Positions 25,490 through 37,470 of a DNA stretch of 64,000 nucleotides are shown here, one piece after another (within the stretch, counting starts at the first letter, position 1; each line of letters begins with the position of its first letter). Source of the stretch: Monomorium pharaonis (taxonomy: Eukaryota > Arthropoda > Insecta > Hymenoptera > Formicidae). Below the pieces are notes generated by a model that saw nothing but the letters and a program-made list of their open reading frames with translations, was not told the origin of the DNA and ran no database searches. The DNA lies in the NCBI RefSeq assembly GCF_013373865.1, contig NC_050469.1, forward strand, positions 30,695,046 to 30,759,045. The letters are read 5' to 3'. The position numbers were made by a program, and so were the translations under genes.

Positions 25490-25898
25490 ATTTATATGAT
25501 TGACGAATCTAGGCTGAATTATTGGACTATACGATTAGTTTACGGTCTGTCCTATGAGAAAAGACTGCACCATCCGGAAGTCGTTCACGCAACTCCTATG
25601 TTCTTGGATAATTTAGGGACAATATCGATTCCGTGAGTGACAGGAAATAGTCTTGTGTATACGCGTTCGATCGGAATATCTTAGGTCGTGAATATTTTAG
25701 GTGATACCGAAGGTACCGGTCGCCCTCCCGGTGCGAAGACGATTTAAGGTCTACTGGTCAGACCCCAACGCACCCATGGTGGTCTATATCAAGACAGAGA
25801 ATCCGCTCGATACAATCCTATATCCTGTATCAAGTTTATATCGCGTAATGCCATTCTATCTTGTACCTTCGCGCGACTTAAAATTACATTTAATATAA
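25490..25898 (+). CDS. Two adjacent exon-like blocks, unknown protein
   Basis: Block one is open from 25490 to 25633 and ends at a good donor, ATTCC|GTGAGT (25633-25638). Its peptide includes NYWTIRLVYGLSYEKRLHH and ends LGTISIP. Block two is open from 25701 directly after GAATATTTTAG and runs to TAA at 25896-25898. Its first 40 codons are GC-rich at the third position although the flanks are AT-rich, and they read RRRFKVYWSDPNAPMVVYI. The codon texture suggests coding. Against this, joining the donor of block one to the acceptor of block two gives an immediate stop, and I recognise no family. The blocks may be unrelated chance frames. Confidence 0.15.
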
Positions 25899-27161
25899 AT
25901 TATGCAGCTTTCTTCTCTCCTCGCGAACAAGCGTTTGCAATAATAACCATGGTAATAATAAACTATTTGATATCTTCAATATTTAACTTGATTCGTTAAT
26001 AATATATTTTCAATAGTTCTAAATTAGCTCAATAATAAATAGAATTTAAATCCAAATTTTATTTCTGATTACAAGAATTTATATCGAGTTCGTAAAAGGC
26101 ATTACTATGATCATCGATCTGAAATATATTTATAAATGCATCAATGCGGACATCGTAAAGATGCATAGTAAAAATCGATAACGTGTTTTACGTTCTGTCG
26201 TAAATCGCGTGTAAGATAGAAGTTTCACGTGGTCCAGGTTTTAAAAATAGAATTGCGAACAAAACGATAAACGCTATCCGCGGCGAAAAGATCCACGATG
26301 TATCATGCTGCACCATCTCGAAGCGGACGATCAAAAGGTGAGGGGTACGCGAGGGAGTTTTGGTGCATTTTGGCTGCCAGCGATAAAGCATTTTTATGTC
26401 CTTTCTGGCCGTTTGATTTCGAGATTAGCCGGGAATTTTGGGCGAACCCGCATATCACGGTGATTTACGTCGAACCGGCGTTTCGACCAGGAGGACGCCT
26501 GGTCACCGCGGCCGGGTAAAGGTAAAATTCTCTTAAATTTCAAATTTATACGCGCGGTCTTGTCATAATCTTGATTCTAACGCCCGGTCGCGAAGCTATT
26601 CGCTTCGTTCTCCAACCCCGCGTCGACACGGTGGTCTTATTTGTCAAGAATACTTGCACGTCCCGCGAGAATTTGAAATAAAAAAGAAACGCTGGATCGA
26701 GAAAGAAGAAAAGCGAAGGTGATGACGTCACACGAGAAACACAGTGATATCCCTAAGTTACGAGGTGATGACAAATTGAGTCTTCTATGTCGAATCGAGT
26801 CTAATTAAGACCAGTAAAAATTTATCTGATATCATTACCGCTTTCGCCAACGATATTCTAATTTTTTCTCCCTATTCCGTTTCTTTATTTTAGCTCTTTA
26901 AATCGCCTTCGCAGAAGTGATCAAAAGAAGTGATTAAATGTTCAGGCTGCGAAATATTGTCGATGGTAGCAAAGATCGTCGATCGAATACTATCCGCGAG
27001 TCTTGGTATCGTGTCCAATAAACTTCACGGACGGACTTAGAAAAATGAAGAAATAGAAGCGACGCACACTTTCGCGAGGTTCGCGCGCGACAGGTATACG
27101 CGCGCACATTTTACAGGGAGCGGGGCGAACCCTTCGAACACCATCGGCATATCGCCGAGAA

Positions 27162-27178
27162 CTCGCTCGCTCGCTCGC
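27162..27178. repeat. CTCG tetranucleotide repeat
   Basis: About four CTCG units. Confidence 0.75.
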
Positions 27179-27490
27179 CTGCCCGCCCGTTTGCGTTCAC
27201 GGGGCCCGCCACGGGCCCATAAATATATCATTTTTATTTTGAATGGGAAAACGAACGATGGGTCGATGCCGCGCTTCCCTACCCCGCACTAAATCAGCGT
27301 TACTTTATTAAGTATTACCTTTAGTTAACAGATACTTAATCAAAAGGTGCACGCGGTACGCCACTAATTTGACTTTGGCCCCCATAAATATTCGGGGGAC
27401 CGCTGGATGTGTACGGGTCTGCGCGCGGTCGATGGTACCGGGGCCATCGGGTTCGGTCCGATGTTGTTGCGCCCGAAATACCGGACCGAT

Positions 27491-27508
27491 GGACGGACGG
27501 ACGGACGA
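27491..27508. repeat. GGAC tetranucleotide repeat
   Basis: Four and a half GGAC units. Confidence 0.85.
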
Positions 27509-28372
27509 CCAATGGCTTTTTGTACCGATAAAATACTTCTGTAATTAAATGCGAGCGGCGCGCATTCATCTAACTGCCTATGCGCGTCCCCGCGACGTAA
27601 CGTTATCGATCACGGCTTTCGAAAATTTATAAAGCGCGGTCGATGGGACGTCGCGCGGGACGCGTTCGTATTAGGGAAATGAACAGCCGGTAAATCGAGA
27701 GTGGCATTGGGGTTACTATTAGGCGCGCCATTTGTCACTTTGTTGACCGTCCTGCCCCCTCCAGCCTCTTCACGGTTCGACGAGCGGCTTCCTTAGTAGA
27801 GAAGTCTTTTCGCGCATTACAGAATACATCCACAGAGATCTCTCTTCGTCAGTTTTAGGACCATGTTAAGAGTCAAAACGTACATGCGTGGTACAAGCGT
27901 GCGGTATGTTCTACGTATTCTCTGTATTCTTTATATTCTTTTATGGAAGATAGATCAGAACGGCTGCCGCACGACTGACAGCTCGGCGAGCGACTGCACT
28001 GCGGCCGCGGTCCTCTCGTTTATTGTACATAGGGACGCGGAAATTGTGGCCAAAGCAAAGGCGGTCGGCTCGCGGTTCGGTAAACACTAAACACTCGTTA
28101 GCGTATAGATTGAAACGCAATCTGTATTCGGTGCGGCTACCACGGAGGCCACGGAGGAAGACGGAGGCGAACGGCGAGAAGCGACGCAGACAAAGAGAAC
28201 CCGGGCTAACTCCGCGGCGACGCGCAGGGAGGAAGGGCACGTCGGGGGTTGCCAACGGAAGGGTAGGTTCCACAGCCCAAAGAGCCCCGAGGCCCCCCAC
28301 TAATTGATTTGTGCTCCAGAGCTTCAGCTCTGGCCCTCTCTAACTCTCTCCGTTCTCTATCTCCTCTCCGGG

Positions 28373-28406
28373 CCCCTCTTCCCTTTACCCCTTCCCCCTC
28401 CCTCCC
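28373..28406 (-). other. G-quadruplex motif in a pyrimidine tract
   Basis: Six C runs of three or more at 28373, 28381, 28388, 28394, 28400 and 28404 are separated by loops of 1-4 bases, giving a strong canonical motif on the minus strand. The plus strand from 28330 to 28430 is almost all pyrimidine. Confidence 0.75.
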
Positions 28407-29539
28407 TTCGCCCGTTTCTCGCAACGTCTCACACACATCGGGACACCATAGGTAAATCCACACGCGCTAAATACGCTGCCGCTTCGGCTACCGGCCGCCC
28501 TTTCCTTTCCGGTGGAGGAAACAGAGGTCACTCCTTCTGCATCAAAGCATCAAAGGACTGTTATCTTACGGGTACCGTCGTGGACGGCTGCGTGTGCCAA
28601 GGGTAACTAATTGCGAGATATATACGCGCGCAATCGAAAGACCACCCTTCGGCGATCGCGATAGCGAGCTTTATAAGTTCGGAAGCTGGCACGATTCCCG
28701 CAATAGCTGGTACGTTGATATTAATTTATAATTTCAGTTAAATTAATATCGGTGTAGACGCAAAATTGTGTTCTGTAAGAAGTCAGGACGTTTCCACGTA
28801 AAAGAGAAACATTAAGAAATAATTGCAAAACTGTATTAACAAGACGTTATCTATATCTGATTCACTCCGCAGCATTGCGTATGACAATGCGCCGGGGAGA
28901 TCGAGAGAGGACATTTCTACCGTAATGATATTCGCCGTTAATTGCATAGTCGAGCGACGCCTTCGGGTTCATCGTTTAAGGTAGAACGTAACGAAGCGCT
29001 GGCGGACTCTTTGTTCCACCCTGGGGCAGTCCACTTTGCTTTCGTCCTGGATTTTTTTCAGTCTTAGGTAATATCCTGAGTAACACAACGTCCTCTCTCC
29101 TATCTCTTTCTTTCTGTATCCTTCCCGCTCTGTCCAACGGCTAACGCAAACGAGCTTTCACGCAGCGTGTGATACCACCACCTTTGCACGTAATGCGTAT
29201 GCGCACGTACGTGGGAATAGGTATTTTACATATGTTACTTTGACACCGAGTCTGGTTAAGACGTCTCACGTCGGCGATGATTACAGCGGCGCGCTGCGCG
29301 ACGACAAGATAAACATGATTCCGTACGCGCGGATGGCTCTGCGAGATGCGACCTAACCGTGCTCACCGTCGTTTCCTCGATATTTTAGGTGATCGAGATA
29401 GATTGATTTAAATTTAAGAAAGAAATACACACCTCTTCTTAAATTATTTTACCTGAATATCTACAAATTTAAAATTGTTAAAAATGCAAATATCTCTCTC
29501 TTTATCGCATTTTTAAATGATAAATGTTGCACAAAAAGG

Positions 29540-29675
29540 TTTAGTAACTAGAATAATAATTATTAAGTGTTCAAACATAATAATAGTAATTAATTGTTTT
29601 TCAAACGGTTATTAAATATTACTAAATATTTGGTTATATACCAAACATTTAATTAAGATTGTTTCACTAAAGCTT
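29540..29675 (+). repeat. Dispersed repeat A, copy 1
   Basis: This AT-rich stretch aligns in the same orientation with 63338-63488. Shared blocks include CAAACATAATAATAGTAA (here) against CAAACATAATGATAGTAA, GTTATTAAATATTACTAAAT against GTTGTTAAATATCATTAAAT, and ATATTTGGTTATAT against ATATTTGATTATAT. The order of blocks is kept with small indels, so common origin is more likely than chance. The family is unknown, and no terminal repeats or coding are seen. Confidence 0.5.
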
Positions 29676-31228
29676 ACTATCTTCTAAATCTTCTTAAGTA
29701 GCTATCATCTCGAATGATTATTAAACTTTTCTTTACAGTATTTAATTTGATTATATTCAAATAATAGAGATTAAAAACTGTCTTTTTTTTCCAGAAATTT
29801 ACTGCAGTCTTCGAAAGCAGTTTTCAACGTATACATTTAAATAGGTATTATTGTCAATAACACATGGCTGTCTATTGTGTTTACACGTATTAGACGGTCG
29901 ACGGATACATTTAGAGATCGCGGTTCGTGTCAACAACGACCACGATGAGGGCGAGTTCTGTCCTGGATAATTGGATGAGCTCTTAAACACTGCAAATTAC
30001 CCCCGCGGCGACTTACTTATTATACTACGAATCATGTGGGACGAAGTACAAGAGTGGAGAAGAGAAAGGAGAGAGGCAAGGAGGCAGAGTGGCGGGACGC
30101 ACCGTCCACGACTACGGTTGGCCCGTTTATATTATAATTTCAAGCTACGATTACTTTGCCTTTTGTTTTCCGACAGGCGCGTTGCGGTCAAAGCTCAAAA
30201 GCTTACTTATTATTTTCGGTCAAAGCCACGCGCTCACACCGCCCGGGAGACCTTTTTCAAACTGTCGCCCACCGAAGGTTGCGACAGGGGAAGAAGGGTC
30301 CGTTTCGCGAAACCGCAAAACCGATCTCGCCCAACATCCGCATAGGAATGAGAGATCGCGCAATCGATAACTGTCATCTCGGCCGCTCGGAGAGCTGAAC
30401 TCACTTGGAAGTAACGTCTCGAGCTTTCGAGCTTCGGCGGGAAGAAATAATTTAATTTTTGATATAGACATGAGATTCGACAGTCGCACTCGAGCCAAAT
30501 GGACAAATGCCTCGCGCTAATGGTCGGCAAAGCACAGCTACATCACACAGATCGCTGATCTTAGCTTAACCCACGGCAGGGGAGTCCAGATTCCGCCTAC
30601 GTAGTATTCAATTTGAGTGGAGCGAATTGCAGATTCTCACCGACTGCCCGCGGGCTTATTATCGCACTTTACCGGGTTGAAACATCGGGTGAAATTGCTT
30701 CTCTACCCTGGCCGCGTACAATGATTTTAGGAACGGGCTTTACAACAGGCTGATACTGATCTATAACCAAGTGCGTGGGATAGTTTAATCAACAAGCGCA
30801 AAGTGTATTCTTATATTACAATGATTACTTTACTCTGATTTAACCGACAATTATACGTATTATTATATACTTTGTAGTTCTTTGCATAATTTGTCAGGCA
30901 ATAATGTTTAATTGGTTACTGTTGATTATCAGAAATGCAAGAAACAGTCTATGTTATTAATGAGTGAAGCGAAGTTATGGATCATGCGATATTATATAAA
31001 AATAAAAAAAAACCACGAGATCTCTCGGGGACGTAGAAAGTTAATAACAGAGACTTAATTAAAGTCATCATTTATATAGGTTTCTTCTTTTTAAACCTGA
31101 AGACGTGGACGAAAGAGCAGAAGAGCAGGTCCATGCGCGATCGAGAGGCTAAAGACGATGAATCGGCATTAATTGATCGCTCGCGAGGTACGACGAAACG
31201 ATCGGCGGACCCCGTGGGGTGATCGAGA

Positions 31229-31255
31229 GGGGCAGGGGGAGGGAGACGGCGGGGG
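31229..31255 (+). other. G-quadruplex motif
   Basis: G runs at 31229, 31235, 31241 and 31251 with loops of 2, 1 and 7. A further G-rich stretch follows at 31273-31302. Confidence 0.75.
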
Positions 31256-31345
31256 ATGCCAGGAGGTGAGATGGGAAAGGCAGAGGGGGGGAGCGGGGAG
31301 GGTTATTAAAAATGCCCTGAAATATCCGGCGGATTAAATCGTCTC

Positions 31346-31353
31346 ATTTGCAT
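31346..31353 (+). promoter_or_regulatory. POU octamer site ATTTGCAT
   Basis: An exact octamer, embedded in GTCTCATTTGCATAAGATAC, between G-rich and C-rich quadruplex motifs. The site match is exact; function is unproven. Confidence 0.3.
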
Positions 31354-31578
31354 AAGATACGGTCACCGTAAACGCGAATTTATGGATATGCGAACGTATA
31401 GATTCGAGACCGAACGGGATAACTGCTAATAAAGGCTCATCCTGGCAGCAAATAATGAGGGGGTCCCCTGGGTGGCGTGGCGCCACGATATCCGACTAAA
31501 TATCTCGCATGAGCTTATACCGTACGCTACATTATTGCCGCGAGATACGTTGTAAACATTCTTTACTCGATTCGCGTT

Positions 31579-31607
31579 CCCCCCTCCTGCCCCTGTCCCC
31601 GCCGCCC
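31579..31607 (-). other. G-quadruplex motif
   Basis: C runs at 31579, 31590, 31597 and 31605 with loops of 5, 3 and 4 give a canonical motif on the minus strand, about 320 bases from the plus-strand motif. Confidence 0.7.
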
Positions 31608-33329
31608 AGCGCCGCGGCGACGCGGTTCATTTCCTCTTTCGCTCGGTCTTTCCTTCGACTTACGACACTGCGCGGAATCGAGATATTCCCCAGCTTTTTC
31701 CATATGCAATAAAATGATGGAAGTTATGGCTCGTGATCAATAAACGTTAATTCATACAGCCCGATATTACGATCGAATTTATGCATTGCGACTAATAGCG
31801 GTAATATATTCCAAAGGTCCTTCTAGTCGCTCCTCACTTTGTCTTGGTTAAACGAAACGGTCATCGATGTCGTTTTCTGAAGGACTTTCTGCTTTATTAC
31901 GGAGACACAAAGATAGTAGACAGAAGATAATTTCAAATTCGCGTTTAACCATTCTTGGATCAAGTTTAGCGTATTAACTGTTCATGGTATTTCTGCTTAC
32001 AAGCGTCGAGAATCTCATATTCTCGAAAATAAGATTTACAAAAATATGCTTATAATGATGCTGTTGGCGAATTCATCAGCGACAAGTCTAAACGTGTTCA
32101 TCTATGTGATATGGTTATTAAAATATTATTGGAGAACGTTCCGCGTTGCTGTACCGTTCAAGTAATAGACTGACACGTGAAAAGAAAGAGAGAGCTAACA
32201 GAAATGCTAACAACGCGGCATGTCACCCGTGCATCAAGTGCCAACGAGAGATTTTCTTGATAGTAAATGCAGCTATATCTTCCGTTAATACGACCGGCTC
32301 GTGGAAGCGCCTACATTACGACGAGACACCGTAAACGCGATAGTAGACAATCCTATACTTAACAAAGTTTTCGCGTTTGCGAGAGGAGATACCGTAAATA
32401 TTCGCTTGTTTACCCGGATCGTTAGAATTTTATGCTATCGTCGTCGCATCGAGAACAGCGGGTAGATACCGCCGACTCTAACGCTTATAAAATTTTACGC
32501 TAAGAATTGAAGATAGAAAGAGTAATTTGTAATCAATTATTAAGCAATCTGAGATCGGGATGTAACGTAAAAAAACAACAAGTATGTTGTTATGCAATAA
32601 ATTTGTTGACACGTAGTAATGCAATTAACTTTGATGCAAACTGACGTGTTTATGCATTGTTTATGCATGACGTGTTTCTCTGCATGCGAGTATCTTTCGA
32701 TAAACGTCGAAACTATTTTCTTTTGCTTATTAAAAAAGATCAATTGTCGGGAAATAGTTCGAAAAATCCGAGACAATAAACCTAATGTAAATGAATTTAT
32801 TCATGAATCTCATTTAAATGAAAATAAAAACCAATACGAGAGAGAATTCGCTTAGCGAAGGCAATGTGTCTTTTGGAATATTACTTTCGGGATAATAATA
32901 CGAATAAAGGCGGACAACCTGTGAAAATTGGCCCGGGACATAAACCGCGATTATATTGCGTGGAACATCGTACACCGAACTACGCTCCGAAATCAAGAAA
33001 TATTCCCGTAGGCCTCATCCAATCGCCCGCACCGCGCACCGCGAAAGTCGGTAAAAATAAATGTCGCCAGCCACACGTATATGCGATGGTACAGCGATAA
33101 ATTAATCCGGCACATCGTCGACCACGCTCCTCTGTCGTGGTAACACCGAATCCATGGCCTTTCTCCCCTGCACTACTTATCCTTGATTTATTGAAATTAT
33201 ATCTCCGCACGCGAAAAAAACGTTTTCGTACTTACGTTTATATGGCTCGTCCCGTTGTATTCTCCCTCCGTTCGGATTCACGCACAATTATTCTTTATAT
33301 CCGCGTGTCTAGCTGTATCAGCGTCTGAA

Positions 33330-33614
33330 AGTATTAATGTCTTTATCAGGAAAACAAAAATATATATAGACGATACACCGTTCAAATGTTGCTAAGAATA
33401 TGTGATAGATCTTAAAATATTTTACTAAAAATTTCATAGATTGTTTCATTATTACGGTTGAATATTTGTATAGATTTGGAAACTAATTCTTTTATTGATT
33501 TAAAATTAATTCTTTATTTGCTTTCTTATGTGTACCAAATTGCGTTTTGTGATATTTGTTTGCAAATTTGGTGAGAAAATAGCATTACGAATTGAATGAA
33601 ATTTTTTAAATATA
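33330..33614. other. AT-rich flank of dispersed repeat B
   Basis: AT-rich, no gene. It may be part of the same old insertion as 33615-33900, but I could not align it convincingly with the second copy. Confidence 0.35.
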
Positions 33615-33900
33615 CGAATAAAACTTTAATAAATATTCGTGCAAAAGTTTATTTGAAAATACGTTTGTTTAAGAGTTATTTACTTAAAGCTGCAGCAAAA
33701 TAAGATTATTCTTACTGCATAAACTATTGTAAATTTAATTTTTCTTTGTTTTCTTCTACGCAGCTGATTTTAGTGCAGCCAAAATTTGATTACGCGTGAT
33801 AAGAATCTTTTGTCGTTGATTAGAAGAAAAGAAAAAATTTAAGAAGTCTGCAATTTTTAAGTTTCGGTTAACTTTTGTCTGGCATTGTAGAGACAAAACA
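33615..33900 (+). repeat. Dispersed repeat B, copy 1
   Basis: It aligns in the same orientation with 43468-43740 over most of its length. Matching blocks in the same order include ATTCGTGCAAAAGTTTATTT, GTTTAAGAGTTATTTACT, ACTGCATAAACTATTGTAA, GCAGCTGATTTTA, GATTAGAAGAAAAGAAA and GGCATTGTAGAGAC, each with a few substitutions in the other copy. The family is unknown, and it looks like a decayed transposon or retroelement part. Confidence 0.6.
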
Positions 33901-35261
33901 TCCTCATGAAGTATCTTACGCGTATATTACTATTGTTAACGCATAAACACTTTTCCCAGCATGACTTAAATTGTAATGGAGTTGCACACATGGGCCGCTC
34001 GTATAATAACGATGCTATATTAATATGAGACGGTCATCAAGATAATTTACGCACCGTCTTGACTCGAAAGTATGTAAGATAATGTAAAATGCGTGCTGCA
34101 TTATTGGCATGCCAACGGAGTAGTGTAAACCCCCAATGAGATACAAAGTAGTACTGCCCCGGGGGGAATTAATAGACAGTAGCATCTCGTTAATATCCAA
34201 GCTCGTCCATTCCGCGGCAGCTACTCCAACTCGCGGTTATATACAGCCTCGTATCCGCGCGGTCCAATCTACGAAGAAAATGTTAATATTTCTGCGGTGG
34301 GTAGGCATACGCTGCACACGCGCGCTCACAGGATCGAACTGGTTTATCGATAAAGGCGTATTTTAGCCTCGAAGCTTTCAAAGATGACAAAACGATCCAA
34401 ATGATTATAGAAGCAGATGTCCACGAAATAAAAAACATTTTAGTTATGGTTTCTATTTAAGTTCGGAAGTTTCTACTCACTTTTAAATAATATTTTTACT
34501 TGCTAATCTGTTTGTCATAAAAAATATAATTTATGTATTACATTACCTCTCTCTCTCTTTTTCTCTGTAAAAAATACGATTAACAAATAACTTGGCTAAG
34601 AAAATTATTAAAGAGTTTGATAAAAAAAAAAATAGAAGAAAGTAATGAATTAGTAGGTAGAAAATAAGATGAAAAATATATTCTTATCCGTTTGTTTTTT
34701 ATAATAATTTAAATTAACTAATCAATATAGCATCCCTCAGTGGACGCATCGGGGAAAACTTCGCCGATACGTCGGCGCTAGTTATATATAAATACGTCGA
34801 GCACTTAGACGGCCACTTTGACCACGTCGACGTTTCCGTTCAGCAGCTGCCAGACCCTTCCTGTTTCTCGTTTCCGCCGCATTGACGCTCTGCAGATCGA
34901 GATAATCGAAGCTCGTACAGACCGTCGCTTATTCGAACGAACGTATCTGCCGTGTTAGGGGGTGGTTTGGGTGGAATCGCCGGGAAGGGTACTGTTGTAT
35001 CTTGGCGCTATTAGCGCGAACAATACCGGAACCAGTCTGGGATGTATCCTGTCCTTAACGCCTCTCGCTCCCTCTTTGTCACCCGTATTCGGTTGACACC
35101 CTCCGTTCTCCCCCTTTTCCCGCGGCGGCGCGTCTCTCATTTCTGTCCTTTCCTTACGCCCTTCTCGCACCACCGAGGAGCCTCGAGTGCCCGATGCTTT
35201 TTCTCGCGGGCAATTTATCAAGGCTCTCCGATGTTTTTGTATCTGTCAAAGTATGGCGTAT

Positions 35262-35307
<46 letters not shown>

Positions 35308-35640
35308 CGTGTGTGTGTGCGTTTAGTTTTATATATAGCTATACATCGAATCCGCTGTCGTGGTGAAGTGCAGTCACGACGAGAAAAGAAGCTTCCAGCG
35401 CAATTCGTTCTTGCGAAGAATTACGGACGATTCGGACGCAACTGTCACTGAGAGGGCGTCGCGAAAACGAAAGATTTGATACATCGTTGCTTGTCACGCA
35501 TCAATGTCATTATTATCTACTCGAATGTCTTGCGCGGTTAGTCTCCGATCTTCAAGATCTATTCGATTAACCGTGAACAATTTCTGGATATTATTCAAAT
35601 GTATTAGTAAGATTTTTCGTAGACAACATTCAGTCGTTAA
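33901..35640. other. Mixed DNA
   Basis: No supportable gene. 34370-34730 is AT-rich with a CT/T-rich tract at 34549-34566 and an A11 run at about 34623. 34740-35260 is GC-rich with a C/T-rich plus strand. Confidence 0.4.
35262..35320. repeat. Compound TG-TA-TG microsatellite
   Basis: TG units, about 15 TA units, GTATATAC, then TG units to about 35320. The long TA core can extrude as a cruciform and is likely length-polymorphic. Confidence 0.9.
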
Positions 35641-36429
35641 AACTGATCTCTGTGCAGAAAACAATTTGAATGTTCGTTGAGCTCCATGATGCCTCGTGAG
35701 ACGTGTTTCAATAAAAATTGGTATACTACTCGAGCATTCGACAGCGTTATTGATATGCGACTGGTGGGCGTCACCAACAGGGAGCAGCTTCCCCGAAGTA
35801 ATTTATATATTTTCTTTCGGCCGATATTTGTCATCAAAGAGTGGCCATTAGTAGAAGAGCGAAGCAAAAGAAAGGCCTCTGGGAGACACAGCAGGAGGCA
35901 TTAGACCGTAGCTCCCATTAGCTCGACTTGGTTTTTCTCCCGAAAGGAAATTAATGGCCGATCTCTGCTCGAATCCTACCACCGATAGAACCGAGTCGAA
36001 CTGCGTTCTCGTTATATCTCCCCCCTCCCCCGTATCTTATGCAAGTGTGTGCCAACTGTAATTAAATATTAATTTCTAATTTTCCCTAATATCTCACATT
36101 CTAATTCAATTACGGACAGGTGTAGACTGCCAGAAAAGAAAAACGTAATCCCGCTGAACCTTGAATGTCTATTAATTCAAGATAACCTACGCGTCCCGTC
36201 ACTGGACGATCAATCATAACGCGGAAAGAGACGTCACGATACAAACGTCGTATCTAAGCGCTGCTCCTCCAAGTTATAGGGAGTCAGTCGGTCGTTCGCA
36301 CTCGCTTGGGAACCACGTGAGTGGCACGTGACTTAAGAGGATGTAGCAATTATATCTCTACTTCATCCTCTCCTCAACCTTCACTCTGCGCCACCTCCGC
36401 GGCCAGCATTGCCTCCTCCTTCAACACCT

Positions 36430-36454
36430 CCCCCTCCGCCCTTCTCGCCCGCCC
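36430..36454 (-). other. G-quadruplex motif
   Basis: C runs at 36430, 36439, 36448 and 36452 with loops of 4, 6 and 1 form a canonical motif on the minus strand, within a C/T-rich tract. Confidence 0.7.
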
Positions 36455-37443
36455 TCGCCACGAGATGCAGGGACCGTCTTCGTAGCGCAACAATTAACGT
36501 AGCATCGTGATATCAAAAATGGCCCTTCCTCGAATCCAAAAACCGGCGGCTTGCTCATCAAAGGCGACCGCAATAAATTCTTATTGCCTGAGATCAGAGT
36601 ATTTACGATTCCTTGAACACTGGCGCGTTTCTCTCTCTTTTCTTCAATCGCCTCTTTTCATTCATTTTCCTATCGATTATTAAAGTGCTCTTCTACGTCT
36701 TCTTTCACCGACAGAATTCTTCTTAAAGCCGAGCTCGATCAAATCCAACGTTTCGAATGACTATTAAGCTCTCTACGTACTAATTGACGGAAACGCTTGG
36801 ACCGAAATTTCTTCGAGATAATACAGAACTATAAAAGATTGATAGAGACACCGGCGTTCTCCTATCTCTTACGGCGCAATCGTCGGAGAAAATAGAGATG
36901 AACGCGCGCGCCATGCATATTTAGTCGAACTCGTTCGGGCAGCGCAGAGGAAATGAGATAAGAGGAAGCGGAATTGTACGAGGCAGGTGTAGGTGGTCCC
37001 CGCGGCCGTTCCTCCGCATTTGCGGGCCCTTTGGGCCGCCCCGGATCGGGGCCTGATCTCCCGAGCCTTACACTTATACGGTAGCCGAACGACCCCAGGA
37101 AATCTAATTGTCGGTCTTCGAGCAAATTGCAAAAATAAACACGTCCGCGGCGAGCGGGGATGAAGGGGTTACGCGCTAGGAAGGAAGGGGGCCGAGGGAT
37201 GAGGGGGGAAGACGTTGAATCGAGGGCCAACCGGCGGTCGCCGGAAGTCTCTTCCTTTTTTCTGTCTCCATCTCCGTCCCTTCCTCTCGCGATCTCCCTT
37301 CGATTCTCTTCCATGGGGAATGGAAATACTAATTTTGCGGAATACAGTGGCTGGACTGCGGTGAGCGTCCATTGGAAGACGGTGGTGTGGTCGTGATTAC
37401 CTGAGGATAATTATAGTCGACGTGCGCGCGGTTTATAGAAGAG

Positions 37444-37470
37444 GGTGGTGGTGGTGGTGATGGTGGTGGT
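37444..37470. repeat. GGT trinucleotide microsatellite
   Basis: About nine GGT units with one GAT interruption. Confidence 0.9.

Larger units (their letters stand above)
25899..29539. other. AT-rich then long GC-rich non-coding block
   Basis: No supportable gene. 25900-26200 is AT-rich. 27000-29100 is GC-rich with many CpG. The word ACCAGG pairs with CCTGGT near 26488-26505 as a small hairpin. 29380-29539 is AT-rich and leads into the dispersed repeat. Confidence 0.4.
29676..33329. other. Mixed block, GC-rich centre
   Basis: No supportable gene. 29900-30760 and 31100-31700 are GC-rich, and 30780-31090 is AT-rich. 31700-33330 is intermediate, with several short open frames but no domain. Confidence 0.4.

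Noticed and set aside
25690..29395. Shared word ATATTTTAGGTGAT at 25692 and 29383
   Set aside because: Short and without extended flanking similarity.
36862..37314. 150-codon open frame on the minus strand
   Set aside because: Low-complexity Arg/Pro/Ser composition overlapping other frames on both strands.
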